From assembly GCA_027886175.1 (NCBI GenBank), contig JAJNNQ010000026.1, forward strand, positions 12,483,501 to 12,547,500: a stretch of DNA of 64,000 nucleotides, read 5' to 3'. Source of the stretch: Phylloscopus collybita (lineage: Eukaryota > Chordata > Aves > Passeriformes > Phylloscopidae). Each line of letters opens with the position of its first letter. The first letter of the stretch is position 1. Below the pieces are notes generated by a model. That model was not told where the DNA came from and searched no databases. It saw only the letters and a list, made by a program, of their open reading frames with translations. A program made the position numbers and the translations under genes. This document shows, piece by piece, positions 24,472 through 35,495 of the stretch.

Positions 24472-25670
24472 ATTTCTTTTAAAAAAACTTCTCAGCCATT
24501 GATGGGCTGTCTCTAAACCAAGGGGGTTTTTTTCCATTTTCTGAATAGAGCAGGTCATAGTTTTGTCTCTCATTTCTGCCAGTGGAAAGCAGTTCATCTG
24601 AACCCAAGCAGGCTAAGTTGCTGAAACAGAGAAGAATTTGCAGCCATTTCATTTAAACTTTCCCTTGCCTTTGACAAGAACTGAATCTGGACAAAGAAAA
24701 AAAATAAATTATGGGTTTGGTCACTTTGGCCGTACCACGAGTCAGGCTTTACTGATCTGTCAGTGATGGTGGGTCTTTGGGCAGGGGTCTCACTGGAAGC
24801 TCATCTGTGTAGGGATCAAAAGCTGCACCACAGCACGGGGAGCCACCAAGTGAGCTCTGCCAACAACCAAAACGTGTTTGGGGCACAAGTCCAGCCACAG
24901 GGCAGCAGCTGGAGAGAAGCCTCAGCAAAAGAAACACCAGAGGGAAGTTCTTCAGCACACACTTGCATGTTGGGGTGTACCAGGAAGCCAGGAAGCTAAG
25001 AGCTAATTGCACATGCTCACAAAAGGCCAGTGATGATCAATTTCAAAGTTGAAGGGGCCTGCAACTGCACTCGGGTAAGCAGGGTGCCCAGCTGTGCCAC
25101 ACAAGCATCCTGGGAAGCTGGCTGCTGATAGACATGGGCAATGTGCACCAGCCAGCTCCAAGGAATGCAATAAACTAGCCACATGTAACAATAGAACCCC
25201 TCAGTGTAAAAAGAAAAGAGAAGTTTTTTTAAAAGGCAAATGATAAACCCTTGGCTGCTTAGAAGAGTTGATATGCTACGGGGCTATGCTAACCACAACT
25301 GCACAGAGCCTACACAGCCATAACTGGGGGGAGAAACCAAGAGGTGCATCTTTAGGAGAGAACAGCATGGGCTACGGTACAAAACCAAAACTTCCATCAC
25401 ACTAGGAGCCGTTGTTTCACCAAAATCACCTCAGGGACCTGGAAAGGAAGGAGTGAAGAAGGGCTCACGAATGCCTGTGGGTGTTGGTGCATGACTGTGC
25501 ATGTGTGGTGGCAGTGGCGAGAGGGAGTCACTCCACATTGCATGGGACACGGGTCGGTGGGAACTCATGCACTGAGACTTTGGGTTAAAATGCTAGTTTT
25601 GTTTTCCTAACATCCATGCATAATGATCCATTTCTGTACATAATAAAATATATTTATATATTTATATGCA

Positions 25671-25677
25671 TAATGCT
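25671..25677 (-). promoter_or_regulatory. miR-155-type seed match in FOXO3 3' UTR
   Basis: The transcript contains AGCATTA, a 7-mer match to the miR-155 seed. A second copy lies at 24,459-24,465. miR-155 is a reported regulator of mammalian FOXO3, but a 7-mer can occur by chance in a 4-kb UTR. Confidence 0.35.
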
Positions 25678-25876
25678 TTTATGCAAAGGAAAAAAAACTT
25701 CATATATCGCTTTGGAGAATTATGTATACACTGTCCTATTCAGAACCTCTTCATACCAAGTTCCTATGTACCACTGGTGTTTTCCCCTCTTTTTTTGTAT
25801 CCCTCCCCCCCAAGATACTAATAAAAAGTAATCAAACCTTCCAGATTATAGAGAGGATCTATACAGCACCATACCT

Positions 25877-25882
25877 TTTATT
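25877..25882 (-). terminator. Possible proximal FOXO3 poly(A) hexamer
   Basis: AATAAA on the transcript strand in an AU-rich stretch. It would give a terminal exon of about 1.3 kb instead of about 4.1 kb. Only the hexamer and AU-rich context are seen. Confidence 0.3.
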
Positions 25883-27058
25883 CATTATTATTATTAATTA
25901 TTATTCATTTTACAAAAGAAAATCTTAGAAGCAAAATATATAAAACTGCCTTGTCTTTCAGTGTCATTTATCCTGCTACAATCTACGCTCATATAAAAAG
26001 CCATTTGTATGATACTGTCACCTTGCCATTCCCACTCCTGCTTCTTCTGCCACAATGGATTATACATAATGAGAAGGAAAAAATAATCAAGGATATGTCC
26101 AAAACAACAACAACAAAAATAAAGAGGATCGCTAATGCCATAACACACCCTGCAGTGATCTGTGCCCCAGCTCCCGGCATTGTCACTGCAAGTCACCTGC
26201 CAATGCCCAGCCGCTAGGTTTCCTTTGATTTCTGTGTTTGCAAACACATCTCTACAGGTGACTACAGCCACCTTGTGTGGCAGCTCAGCCTACAACTCCT
26301 CTCTGCGGCAGTGAGGGCAGCTTTGCTAACGCAAGGCAGGAGGGGAGCCTGCTCCAGCGGGCAGGGAAGGGGCTCCTGCCTCGGTGCCCGTGAGGGCAAT
26401 GGTGCCCGCTGTCAGTCCGTCCTCATCAGCCAAGAGGCAAACTCACCAGCTTCCCTCATTTTGCAACCAACTCTGGGTTGACCCTTACAGAAAACAGGGG
26501 TGTACCATTAAACTTAAGGAAAGGGTAAGAAAGAAAGAAACCAACCAACCAGCCTAACAAACGAACAGGCCAGGCACAACCCCTCTCTGGAATCCAGCTG
26601 GTTGACAGGACTAACAAATGCTGCATCTTCAGAGAACCCTGACACCTGAGCAGTGCTGGGTTACGGTCATTTTCATGCATGTGCACAGTGCCTCAGATTC
26701 CCCAGGGAGAGAAAGCAAAAATGGTTAAAAATCTATGGAAATCAAACTGGAGGCTGTAGCAGGGAGGGTGGGCAGATAGGGATAACCTCCAAAAAGAAAA
26801 GCCAACTTAAAACATCCCATAAACCATTAATATATTGAAACACCACATACTCATTGACAAGTAACTACTGTAAAGGCTACACAGTGTGTTCTCAACAGGA
26901 TGGTGCTGAACATTGTCTCCACAGCAGGTGCTTGGCCATCCCAGAAAAGGAAGATTTTGCATACTTCTGAATGAGTTCAATTCCCAACAAAAAGAGAAAA
27001 AAAAAAGAGAGGGGGGTGGGAAAAAAAAGTAGGTTCTTCACTCCAGTAAGGGGCCTAT

Positions 27059-27066
27059 TAACAGTC
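27059..27066 (-). promoter_or_regulatory. miR-132/212-type seed match in FOXO3 3' UTR
   Basis: The transcript contains GACTGTTA, an 8-mer match to the miR-132/212 seed, in a segment resembling the human FOXO3 UTR. miR-132/212 targeting of FOXO3 has been reported in mammals; here only the site is seen. Confidence 0.5.
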
Positions 27067-27146
27067 TGCTTCATTAGGAAAATAATGCAGGGTTCACAAA
27101 GGTCGTAAGCTGTAAACAGTATCACTGTCCACTTGCTGACAGCAGA

Positions 27147-27154
27147 TTTGGCAA
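27147..27154 (-). promoter_or_regulatory. miR-182-type seed match in FOXO3 3' UTR
   Basis: The transcript contains TTGCCAAA, an 8-mer match to the miR-182-5p seed. FOXO3 is a reported target of the miR-183/96/182 family in mammals, and the surrounding UTR segment appears conserved. Confidence 0.55.
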
Positions 27155-27176
27155 AGGGTTCTCTCTCTACATCTCG

Positions 27177-27184
27177 TGTCAGTT
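27177..27184 (-). promoter_or_regulatory. miR-223-type seed match in FOXO3 3' UTR
   Basis: The transcript contains AACTGACA, an 8-mer match to the miR-223-3p seed, seven nucleotides into the terminal exon. The segment appears shared with the human UTR. Function is inferred from the seed alone. Confidence 0.45.
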
Positions 27185-27191
27185 TGAGGGC

Positions 27192-27215
27192 CTGGAGAGG
27201 AGAAAAAGAAGAAAA
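27192..27215 (-). other. FOXO3: Splice acceptor of the terminal 3'-UTR exon
   Basis: The minus strand reads CTTCTTTTTCTCCTCTCCAG followed by GCCCTC. The polypyrimidine tract is long and uninterrupted, and the AG is at 27,193-27,192. The downstream sequence matches the remembered start of the last human FOXO3 exon. Confidence 0.88.
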
Positions 27216-28389
27216 GACAGTGAGATTACTGCATGTAGAAAAAAAAACCAAAAAAAACCACAACAAAAAAGGCAACTAAGCAAACCTCCAAACAAAACAA
27301 CAGCTTACACTGAGGAGCAATTCAGATATGTTTACACCCAGGAACTTCAAACATATAGCAAGGAGTAAGATGACTCTGCTGAAAATACTTTTCCCTTGCC
27401 AAGGTTCATGTGTTTCTTTGCTGGCTTAGCTACTCCCAAAAAGGACAGGAAAAAAAACAACAAACCCTTTCCAATGGAAAAATGATGGTCAAGTCTGATT
27501 TACAGAAACCCAGTGCATTGTCTATTTGTTATGCATATTTCCAGGTAGAAGCAATGAAGGATTTTCCAGCTTTTTTCCATTTTTCATGATCACCTTTTCT
27601 CAGAATCACCAAAAAGCTGAATAAATCTTCTGCAAATGTTTGACACCCACCACCACCCTTGAAGGACAGATGAAGAGGATGCTCAAGCCAAACAGTAAGG
27701 ACCCACAAATTTCAGTGTGGACTTCGGAGTTTTCCATTTTCCTGCTCACACATCACACCAGAAACAGACAGGGTCCACCTGGCTTTAAACACTGGGTAAG
27801 GGTCCCTCTGATTCTGTAGCCAAGAAACTTCCCTGCGGAGAGAGAAGCGTGGGGAAGACACCTTGGATACAGCATGGCGATGCCTATGAAGAAACACCGT
27901 AAGTACGTAAAACACTGAAAATAGATGAACATTTCAACCAAGGGGGCCAAGGGGACAGAGTTTGAAAGGTACTCAGTGGCTTAAAGATATAGGCAGGCAC
28001 CACATCAGGTTTTGGAAAGTATGTAAATTTAAATATTCCCATGAAATCCTCTCTACATTTTTGGAGAGTCCATTTGGTAGACATACATGTTGCTGGACTC
28101 TGAAATGGCTTCTGAAATCAGGTTTTAGTCCCCTCACACCACTTACTATCTTTTGAGGATTTTCCCCAAGATAAAAGATCGATGATTTTTTATACAGTAC
28201 AAAAACAAGGGAACACTGCCTGAAACCAAAAAGCCATTGAGTTGATTGCAGAATGTCTTTACTTTCAAAAGACCCTGCTATCAGGCATTCTCATGAAAAA
28301 TGGTGGATGTAGTGGAACTGCTGGTTTAACCAGGACGGGCATCTCCTGCAAGGAGGATCACTCAAAGACTGTCTCCTGTCTAAGGTGCC

Positions 28390-28830
28390 AGGCACTGATC
28401 CTATGATAACAATTTATTAAAATGACCTATTCTGATAATGCTAAATGATTGATGGAAATTTAATCATTTTGTCTCATGGTTATTAGAGCAACAGCGTGAC
28501 AGCTGCTCCCTGTGCCATTAGGGGAGAACTTCATTCAGCACAGCTTAGGGAGCAGACAGATTGTGCATTTCACCCAAACAAAATTTGGCTTTAGCCTTAA
28601 TTATGTGGAGGGGTTTGGGGTAGACTGTTTTGTGAATAAAGGGATTTCCGACTGGATCAACATATTGATTTCTTCATTTTCAAAGGGCAAATTAACGCTG
28701 GCCGTTCGTTAATGTGACTGCCTGGCAAGGACTCCATTTGGTGTGCCCCGATGGCCGTAACAAGGTCAGCAGAAGATACCCAGACAGGCCTGGTAGCCCC
28801 CAGTAAAACCAGCCTAGCGGCTCGTAAGCA
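28390..28830. promoter_or_regulatory. Candidate conserved non-coding element in the 3'-UTR intron
   Basis: The block is repeat-free with many AT-rich homeodomain-like cores (TTATTAAAATG, AATGATTGATGG, TTTAATCATTTT, CTTAATTATG, AAATTAACG, GTTAATGTG) and no credible coding potential. The base composition differs from the flanks. Conservation was not tested. Confidence 0.3.
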
Positions 28831-29570
28831 GCTCAAACAAGTGCAAGCCCCTTTCCCTACTTCTTAAAGCCTGAGCACCAGAGTGGGCTGGAAATGAGTG
28901 ACTTCTCAAAGCATAACATCCTCTGAAGGCAAGGCTCGGGTCCCAAATGCCACAGCCCAGCAAGTCAGCTCCCTCTCAGGCGGCTGCCACTTATGCTGAG
29001 CATGGGCCTAATTTTGGCACGTGTGAGAAGCCTTGCTGACTTTGAATAAAGCTATTGATTAAAAACAAAACAGTACAGAAGCTCCCAGTAAAGCACTAGA
29101 GTATTATTACTTAATGTTTAAATTAAAAATCTATGTGAAATATTATATTATGAAACCGAGTGATGAGGAAAAAACTGGAGGATGGGGTTAAGTTGAGCAT
29201 CTTTTGTGGAAGTGGCACTGCCCAATATTTTTTCTTGTGGGACCTGTACTTCAGACAGTGCCAACATTTTGGAGACAGATGCACAGCTGAGGTGTGCATC
29301 ACACAGCACAATCAAACTATGTTCCACTTTCACAGCTTTGCTTACATGGACTTTGTAAATGGATTAAAAATTAAAAGAGCCAGATCAAAGTCTTAACCTG
29401 CCTGCCTTCAAAAAGCCCTGTTAAAGTCTGTAACAAACCCACACAGTCTTGCTCTCTGTCTCACCACAAAAAGCCTATTTACCCTGAGTTAGCAGCCTGC
29501 TACCCCCCAGTCATGAAAACTGTATCAAGGCAGGGAAACAAGTGCTCCACTTACATCTCCATTCATCACC

Positions 29571-29845
29571 AAACCATAGAATGGTTTGGGCTGGCAGGGA
29601 CTTTAAAGATTGTCTAGTCCAATCCCCCCAAAGTGAGCAAGAACATCTTCAACTAGATCAGGTTGCTCAGAGCCCCATCCAACATGGCCTTGAGCAGTTT
29701 CAGGGATGGGTCACCTGCCACCTCACTCGCAGTGTTTTACCACCCACATTGTAAAAGCGTTTTCCTTATACTTTATCTAAATCTACCCTCTTCTGGTTTA
29801 AAACCATTACCCTTGTCCTATTGCAACAGGCCCTGCTAAAAGCTT
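29571..29845 (-). mobile_element. CR1 LINE fragment, minus orientation
   Basis: It starts AAACCATAGAATGGTTTGGG and continues with GGGACTTTAAAGATTGTCTA, CAATCCCCCC and CTAGATCAGGTTGCTCAGAG, all typical of reverse-complement CR1. The right end (AAAACCATTACCCTTGTCCT, then CAGGCCCTGCTAAAA) is also typical. It lies in the 3'-UTR intron, in sense with FOXO3. Confidence 0.93.
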
Positions 29846-31363
29846 TGCAAACAGTCATGCAGGAGATGAGATGCCCCTTTCTTCTGTCCTGTTCTCTTCC
29901 CTCCCATCCTCTACCTTGCTGCTGACTGGTCACAAATGCTACTCTCATTTTACTCTGTGGCCAAGCTGACTGGCTCTGATTTCCCTCCAGCAAAAACATT
30001 TCGTCACCTCTGTCTCACATCATTCCACCACTTAACTGGACTCCCAAGCCCCATGCCAGCTTGTGCACCATCAGAGCAGCTCTGAAGAATCATATGCCAC
30101 CTATTGCTTTCTCCTTTTGATTCCCAATGGTGCCAATTATGAAGCCCTGGAAATTTCTTCAGAACAGGCAGGTGAAGCAATGATGCTTCCCAGAGTGGGG
30201 CACAGATAAAGTGCCCTGGTTTATCAGTGAGCCAACACAGCAACCAGCACAGAAAGTTTTCTGCTGGAAGAAAAGCTGTGTGCTCATTTACACAATCATG
30301 GTATGAGAATCTGCACTGCCAACTCTGTTAGGCTCCTCTGTATGGCAGCCTAACACAGATCTCTTGATTTCACTGGAAGGCTTGTTGAGTGGATCTCGTC
30401 TTGGAAAGTATCACCCTTTAGAGGTCTGTAAAACAAGGGTTCTCCCTGGGTACCACTTTGTAACAACTCTCCAGGGACAGGAAATCCCAGTAACTACCTT
30501 TACTGTCTAGACACTTAGGATGCAAACAATTTCAAGGAAACTCATGTCCTTTAGTGACAGATATGCATTTGTTCTGGTGCCTCTGCCTTTCGATTTGTCA
30601 TCACCTCTAGCAACAGAGCTACTACTCCAAAGTGGAGGTAGGCTCAAAAAGCAAGACCTGATTACGTGTGGTTACCAGTTAATACTCTGCCTAAGGTTTC
30701 ACAGCTAAAGACTGAAAAATACACAGCATTTGTTAAAAAACAAGTAAGGAAGGCAACTGCTGTGGCCAGTCTTTCTATAATGACAGAATTACAGCATGAG
30801 ATTTGCATTTCAAACACAATAAAAACTGGAAATCCCAATGCCACAGCAGGTATGCCACAATGACATCCTACAGGCTTTGCACACGCTGCACTAGGATGGC
30901 CCTGTGCTGAGGGACAACACTGAGGTTAGGGGACAGAGCCCAAGGACAAAAAAAAAAGTTAGCAACTTAATGTGGTCTTATTTCCTGAACTTTCAGATAT
31001 GTTGCAACTTCGCCTTTTCTCTTTAAATTCTGCTCACAAAAATACATCTTTCCCAGCTCAGAACTGGGAAATAAGGGTTGAAGGATGGAAAGAGGAAGAA
31101 TGCCAGCACAGAACCAGGACTTATGGGACCTAAAATGTTGTGGTGCTTGTAGCTGAGTAAGCACAGAAGTGTCTTTTGCTACTCTTCTTCCAAGGAACAC
31201 TGCAAACCATAGGAGACAACCAAGTATTTTGGAAGTAAGTGTAACTTAAGACAGCAGATCATTCTCTCATCCAGTACCAGCTCCCTGGGAAAGCAGGCCA
31301 GAACTGCAGTGAGCTCCCACAACTATTTATAAGCAGGTTACTCTGATATCCCACTCGTCTACA

Positions 31364-31525
31364 GAATCATGTAAAAGTCCAGGCTGGAAGGGATCAGCCT
31401 CGTCTGGTCCAACTTTCCATTCAAGGCAGGGCCTTAGGTTAGATTATTCAGGATCCTGTCATGTATGGAATATTTCCAGCACAGGAGAATCCACTGCTCC
31501 TCTGAGCAGTTCATTTTACCCACAA
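31364..31525 (-). mobile_element. Diverged CR1 LINE fragment, minus orientation
   Basis: It reads AGAATCATGTAAAAGTCCAG, GGCTGGAAGGGATCAG, TGGTCCAAC and then a decayed version of the following CR1 block (ATTATTCAGGATCCTGTC, GAGAATCCACTGCTCCTCTG). It is older than the other copies. Confidence 0.82.
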
Positions 31526-34161
31526 AGGTGGGTAAAGTCCCTTCTACCCATTGTACAGTTGAAAAGGAAACTCTGAGCCAAGCACTGTTGATGGAAATTG
31601 CTGTTGAGAACCATCACATCTGGCTGGGTTTAATCTTGACCCTGGCCAATACAGGAGAGCCTAGATACAGGACAACTTCTTCATAAGGTTATCAGGTTTC
31701 TTACTTGACAACCTTTTGGTCAGTTTTATCCCCTATATTTCGTTCAGGAGCCCAAGGAGTGGAAATCCTGCCAGTTATGGGTGACGCTGCAAATGACTGA
31801 GAGACATCAGCCCAGGTATTCAATACAGCCCTTTTTAGGCAGGATGCTGCTGGACTAGAGGAAGAAGGCCAAAAATACTTACAAAATACATCTTTTTTAA
31901 GGGGTAAAGCCCATCAGCTGGCATAACTGTGCTTTCTTTAGGCACTCAGGAGCACTGGGAAGGAGATGTCTACTGTGGATCACAAAAAGATGTTTAACTA
32001 TTGCAACCAGTGCAAGACCAGAGAAAAATTTTGCTTGCATTTTTTGAATCTGAAGAAAAAGAGTCACATTTTAGAGTGAAATGCACGTGTATGGCTAGAG
32101 ACATCCTGAATTACAGGTTTATAGTGCTATGGAAACATGCAATGTAGCTGTTATTCTGAATGTGCTCACAGACAGCTTCTTTTTCTTTGCTAGGGACCAA
32201 GCCTATTTTAAAAACATCTCCCCTGCTACGGAATTTTCTTGTTTTCCTCTGCAGTACGTTGAAAATGAGAAGCCAATACCACGCTGATAAAAGGCAAGAC
32301 ATCTTCTATCATAACTTACTTAGCAGAAAAGGCAAGAGAGGAAAGATCCTACCTCAAACCCAGATTTTATCTACGTTTGTATGCAGATAAAAGCCAGGAG
32401 ATGTACGGCAAAAACAACGGGCAAGACATCCAGCTCATTCAGCTGTAGAAGTGCATAGGCACAAGCCATTTTCCACAGTGTCATCTGGGAAAAGTGGCCT
32501 TTTTCCTGGAGTAATGGCAGACAGCCGTGGCTGCACAGCAGCTTCCGCCAGCCGAGCTGCATCCCCATCCGATCCCTGCTCGGCAGATGTCCCCTCTGCC
32601 AGACTCCAGTAACTGCCACCCGTGCAGCAATCGGAGTGGAAAAGCTGATTAAACAGCTCCAGCAGACTGGACCACAGCGGGGCATTCCCACCACCCAGCC
32701 ACAGGTACCTGATTTAACAGGGTCAGCGTCCCCACACACCGCTCGGGACTTGACTGGGGACAGTGCTGATGGGAACATCCTGCTGGACATCCTTCACCAT
32801 TGGCACCATCCTTCCCCCATCCCCCTTCCCCAGGCCAGCACAGAAAGGCTGGCTATTGGCTCACAGTACTACTCAAGCATGCACTCCCACTGCCCACAGT
32901 GTACCTGTGCTTTTTGGCTGTCATCAACACAAGACTTAAACCTCTCCAGCTGTCAGTTCATCACCTGGGCCGAGTGCCCAATTGCTATGAAAAAAAGATC
33001 CTGACCTTTCCTCAGCTGCATGACGTTATGTTTCTAAAAAGGAGCTCTTATTACGCACTTCTTCAAGAAAATATGCTTTCATGGGGGCTATTTAAAAGTC
33101 TGGCTCAAAGGAAGGAATGAACAAAGAAAAGCCACCTGTAACCAGCCCAGTTATCAGCCAAACCACACATCGAGGGACCGACACTGATCTGCAGCTCTAA
33201 ACAATCATTATGGCTCATTCACATGAGGCAGACGATTTGCAAAGACTCATTCTGTAACAAAACCTGTGCACTGCTGATCCAAGGAGGAAAGCACTGGGGA
33301 GACCAGTTGATGTGGGCTGTTCTAAAAATATCAGTTTGTGCTGTCATCTGGTGAGAAGAGTATGTCATCCTGTAATCTTAGCATCTGCAGGGACAGCAAG
33401 TTTCTGCCTAATTATTGCTGCTGAATCACATGACAAAGCATGAGGTTCTAAAAAATACATCTATATAAAACACCAACAGAAGAACACCCAAACCACAGGA
33501 TAAGACCACTGTCCTGGCTTCAGCTGCTTTACACTCACAACACAAACCTGTGAAGGCAACCCTGGTTTTTAAAGACCTTTTCCCTGTGTTAATAAAACCC
33601 CAAACAATAAACTCAGATTAAAAACATACCAGAATAAAAAAGCCCTACTCCCAGGAGGAGTGAGCAATTCATTGTGTTTATGTGTCAGCTCCTGCTGTCT
33701 TCACACAGCAAAAGTCACAGCATCCCTGCAAGCCCAAGACTGGCCTCTGTATGCAAGGGGCTTTGATGAGCTTCAGTGGGACCTCATGGGGGACAGTTTC
33801 AATGGGGTTTGCCCAGATTTCCCCTCTCCTCTTCCCCAGCAGTCATGAGCACAGAGTTTGTTCATGTGCTACTGATGTATTCCCCAGCCACCGAGGAGCC
33901 TGCTCAGGGCAGGCCCTTCTTGGAGTTGAAGGGATCCCTGTTCTCCACAAAATACATTTTCTACATAGATATTTTTGTTCAAAGACTAAACTTGGCATGT
34001 GTGGAATTCAGCTAGTCACAAAACCACCTTTCAAAACTTGGGCTGGCAGAAACAACATTTAAATGTTACAAGTACCACCACCTTAACCGCTAGCCTACTA
34101 GAAATGGAGCAGAAGAATGTGCTGCTCTTGAATTTCCTTTAGATTTTTTAAAGGCAGACAG

Positions 34162-34173
34162 CCCCCCCCCCCC
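34162..34173 (+). repeat. C12 homopolymer
   Basis: Twelve consecutive C residues in the 3'-UTR intron. Confidence 0.95.
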
Positions 34174-35401
34174 AGCTCTGTATAAGAAACCTGGTAGCCC
34201 TATCCTTAAGACCTCATTTTCGAAAACAAGAGAGAAGGATGTGCAGCTATGGTACTGAGGCAGTTGTATGTCATCAGGTAAGACGTCCAGTAATTCAGCT
34301 TTCATGGGCAGAAGTTTTCTGGCAGAAAACAAAAATCATCTTCTTTGTGGCAAAATGTACACAACTCTCTGATTCAAAACTCCATCCAAATGGATATCTT
34401 TGACTACCTATTTTCACTTTTTACATAGTGTTATAAACATGAAGTCACCCTCAGACCTATTTGTCTTAGGTATGAATTGTACACAGAAACAGGCTGAAGA
34501 CCAATTAACAAACTGGCAAGTAGTCCAAGCTGCTATGGACTAATTAAAGACTAACAGACATTTTGTTAGGTTTCCTAAGGTTTATTTTCACCAGAGATGT
34601 TAATCATCAAGTGTGAACATTACATGATGTTGCTATTTGCAGCTAGTGTATTCTGCAATAAGGTGTGGGACCTAGAGGATACTAGTGGAAAATGAGTGAC
34701 TTTAACTGATCTGTCAAGTATTTTACATGTAATTTTCAAATAAGTCAATGTCAGTCCAGCACAGCTCTGTTACAGAGCCCAGAGGCACCCTGATAAATGA
34801 CATATTGAAATCTTTCAGAAGATGCAACTTAGATGAGTTTTTCAGACTATGACACCAACTCAAGAAGTTCCTGCCCTGCTCGTGCTGAGCCTTTCTCTAC
34901 TCCATGCCCAACCCTGCCAGCACTGCTGCCTGCGTGATGTCACTGTAAACTGGATCACTGAAACAATCCAGATAAAAGCAACTTCTTGGATGGGTTTTGG
35001 TGCTGGAGAAAATGTTTGCTCATGCAGCAACTGTTCACCAGTTCCTGACCTTCCAGACAGCAGAAAATGTCCTGAATAATCTTCCCTGATGCTGTTTTGG
35101 GATTACTCTTTGGCAAAAGCCAAGTCGCTTTGGACTTGCCAGGTGAGACAGACCCCAGAGCAAAGTGCAGAGTTGTGGGAACCTCAGACTAAGAGAAGAA
35201 CCCATTAATTTCAAAATAAAAGGTATTCTAGAGACAGATGAGGGAAGAATGATGTCTATTTATTGCTAAACCCACTGAAATGCTAAGGTGATGATTGTTG
35301 GAGTGGGTGGAGGGCATTATCCAGTGCTTTTGGAAAGCAGGTAAAGATAGAGGAACAGGGGCCCTAGGCAGTATAAGAGGAAAAAAATATGGCTGAGTGA
35401 T

Positions 35402-35495
35402 AAAAAAAACACCAACCCCCACCAAAAAAAACCAAACCAAACCAAACCAAACAAAAAAAAAAAAAAAAAAACAAACCAAAAACACACCCCAAAAA
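35402..35495 (+). repeat. A/C-rich low-complexity tract with CCAAA units
   Basis: A-runs alternate with repeated ACCAA/CCAAA units. Reading minus, it produces artificial F/W/V-rich open frames (35,228-35,695), which are not genes. Confidence 0.9.

Larger units (their letters stand above)
23055..27191 (-). other. FOXO3: FOXO3 terminal exon, entirely 3' UTR
   Basis: This non-coding exon carries post-transcriptional control sites of FOXO3 mRNA. It begins (minus strand) GCCCTCAAACTGACAC and continues with segments I recognise from the human FOXO3 3' UTR, for example CCCTTTGCCAAATCTGCT, CAGCAAGTGGACAGTGATAC and GTATGCAAAATCTTCC. It runs about 4.1 kb to the poly(A) signal at 23,077-23,072; the exact 3' end (about 23,050-23,060) is inferred. 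It contains AU-rich stretches (for example about 25,860-25,915), an A-rich tract in the transcript (23,268-23,319) and several microRNA seed matches. Alternative AATAAA hexamers on the transcript strand occur at 25,882-25,877 and 24,471-24,466, so shorter isoforms are possible. Orientation and order relative to the coding exon fit one gene. Confidence 0.88.
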
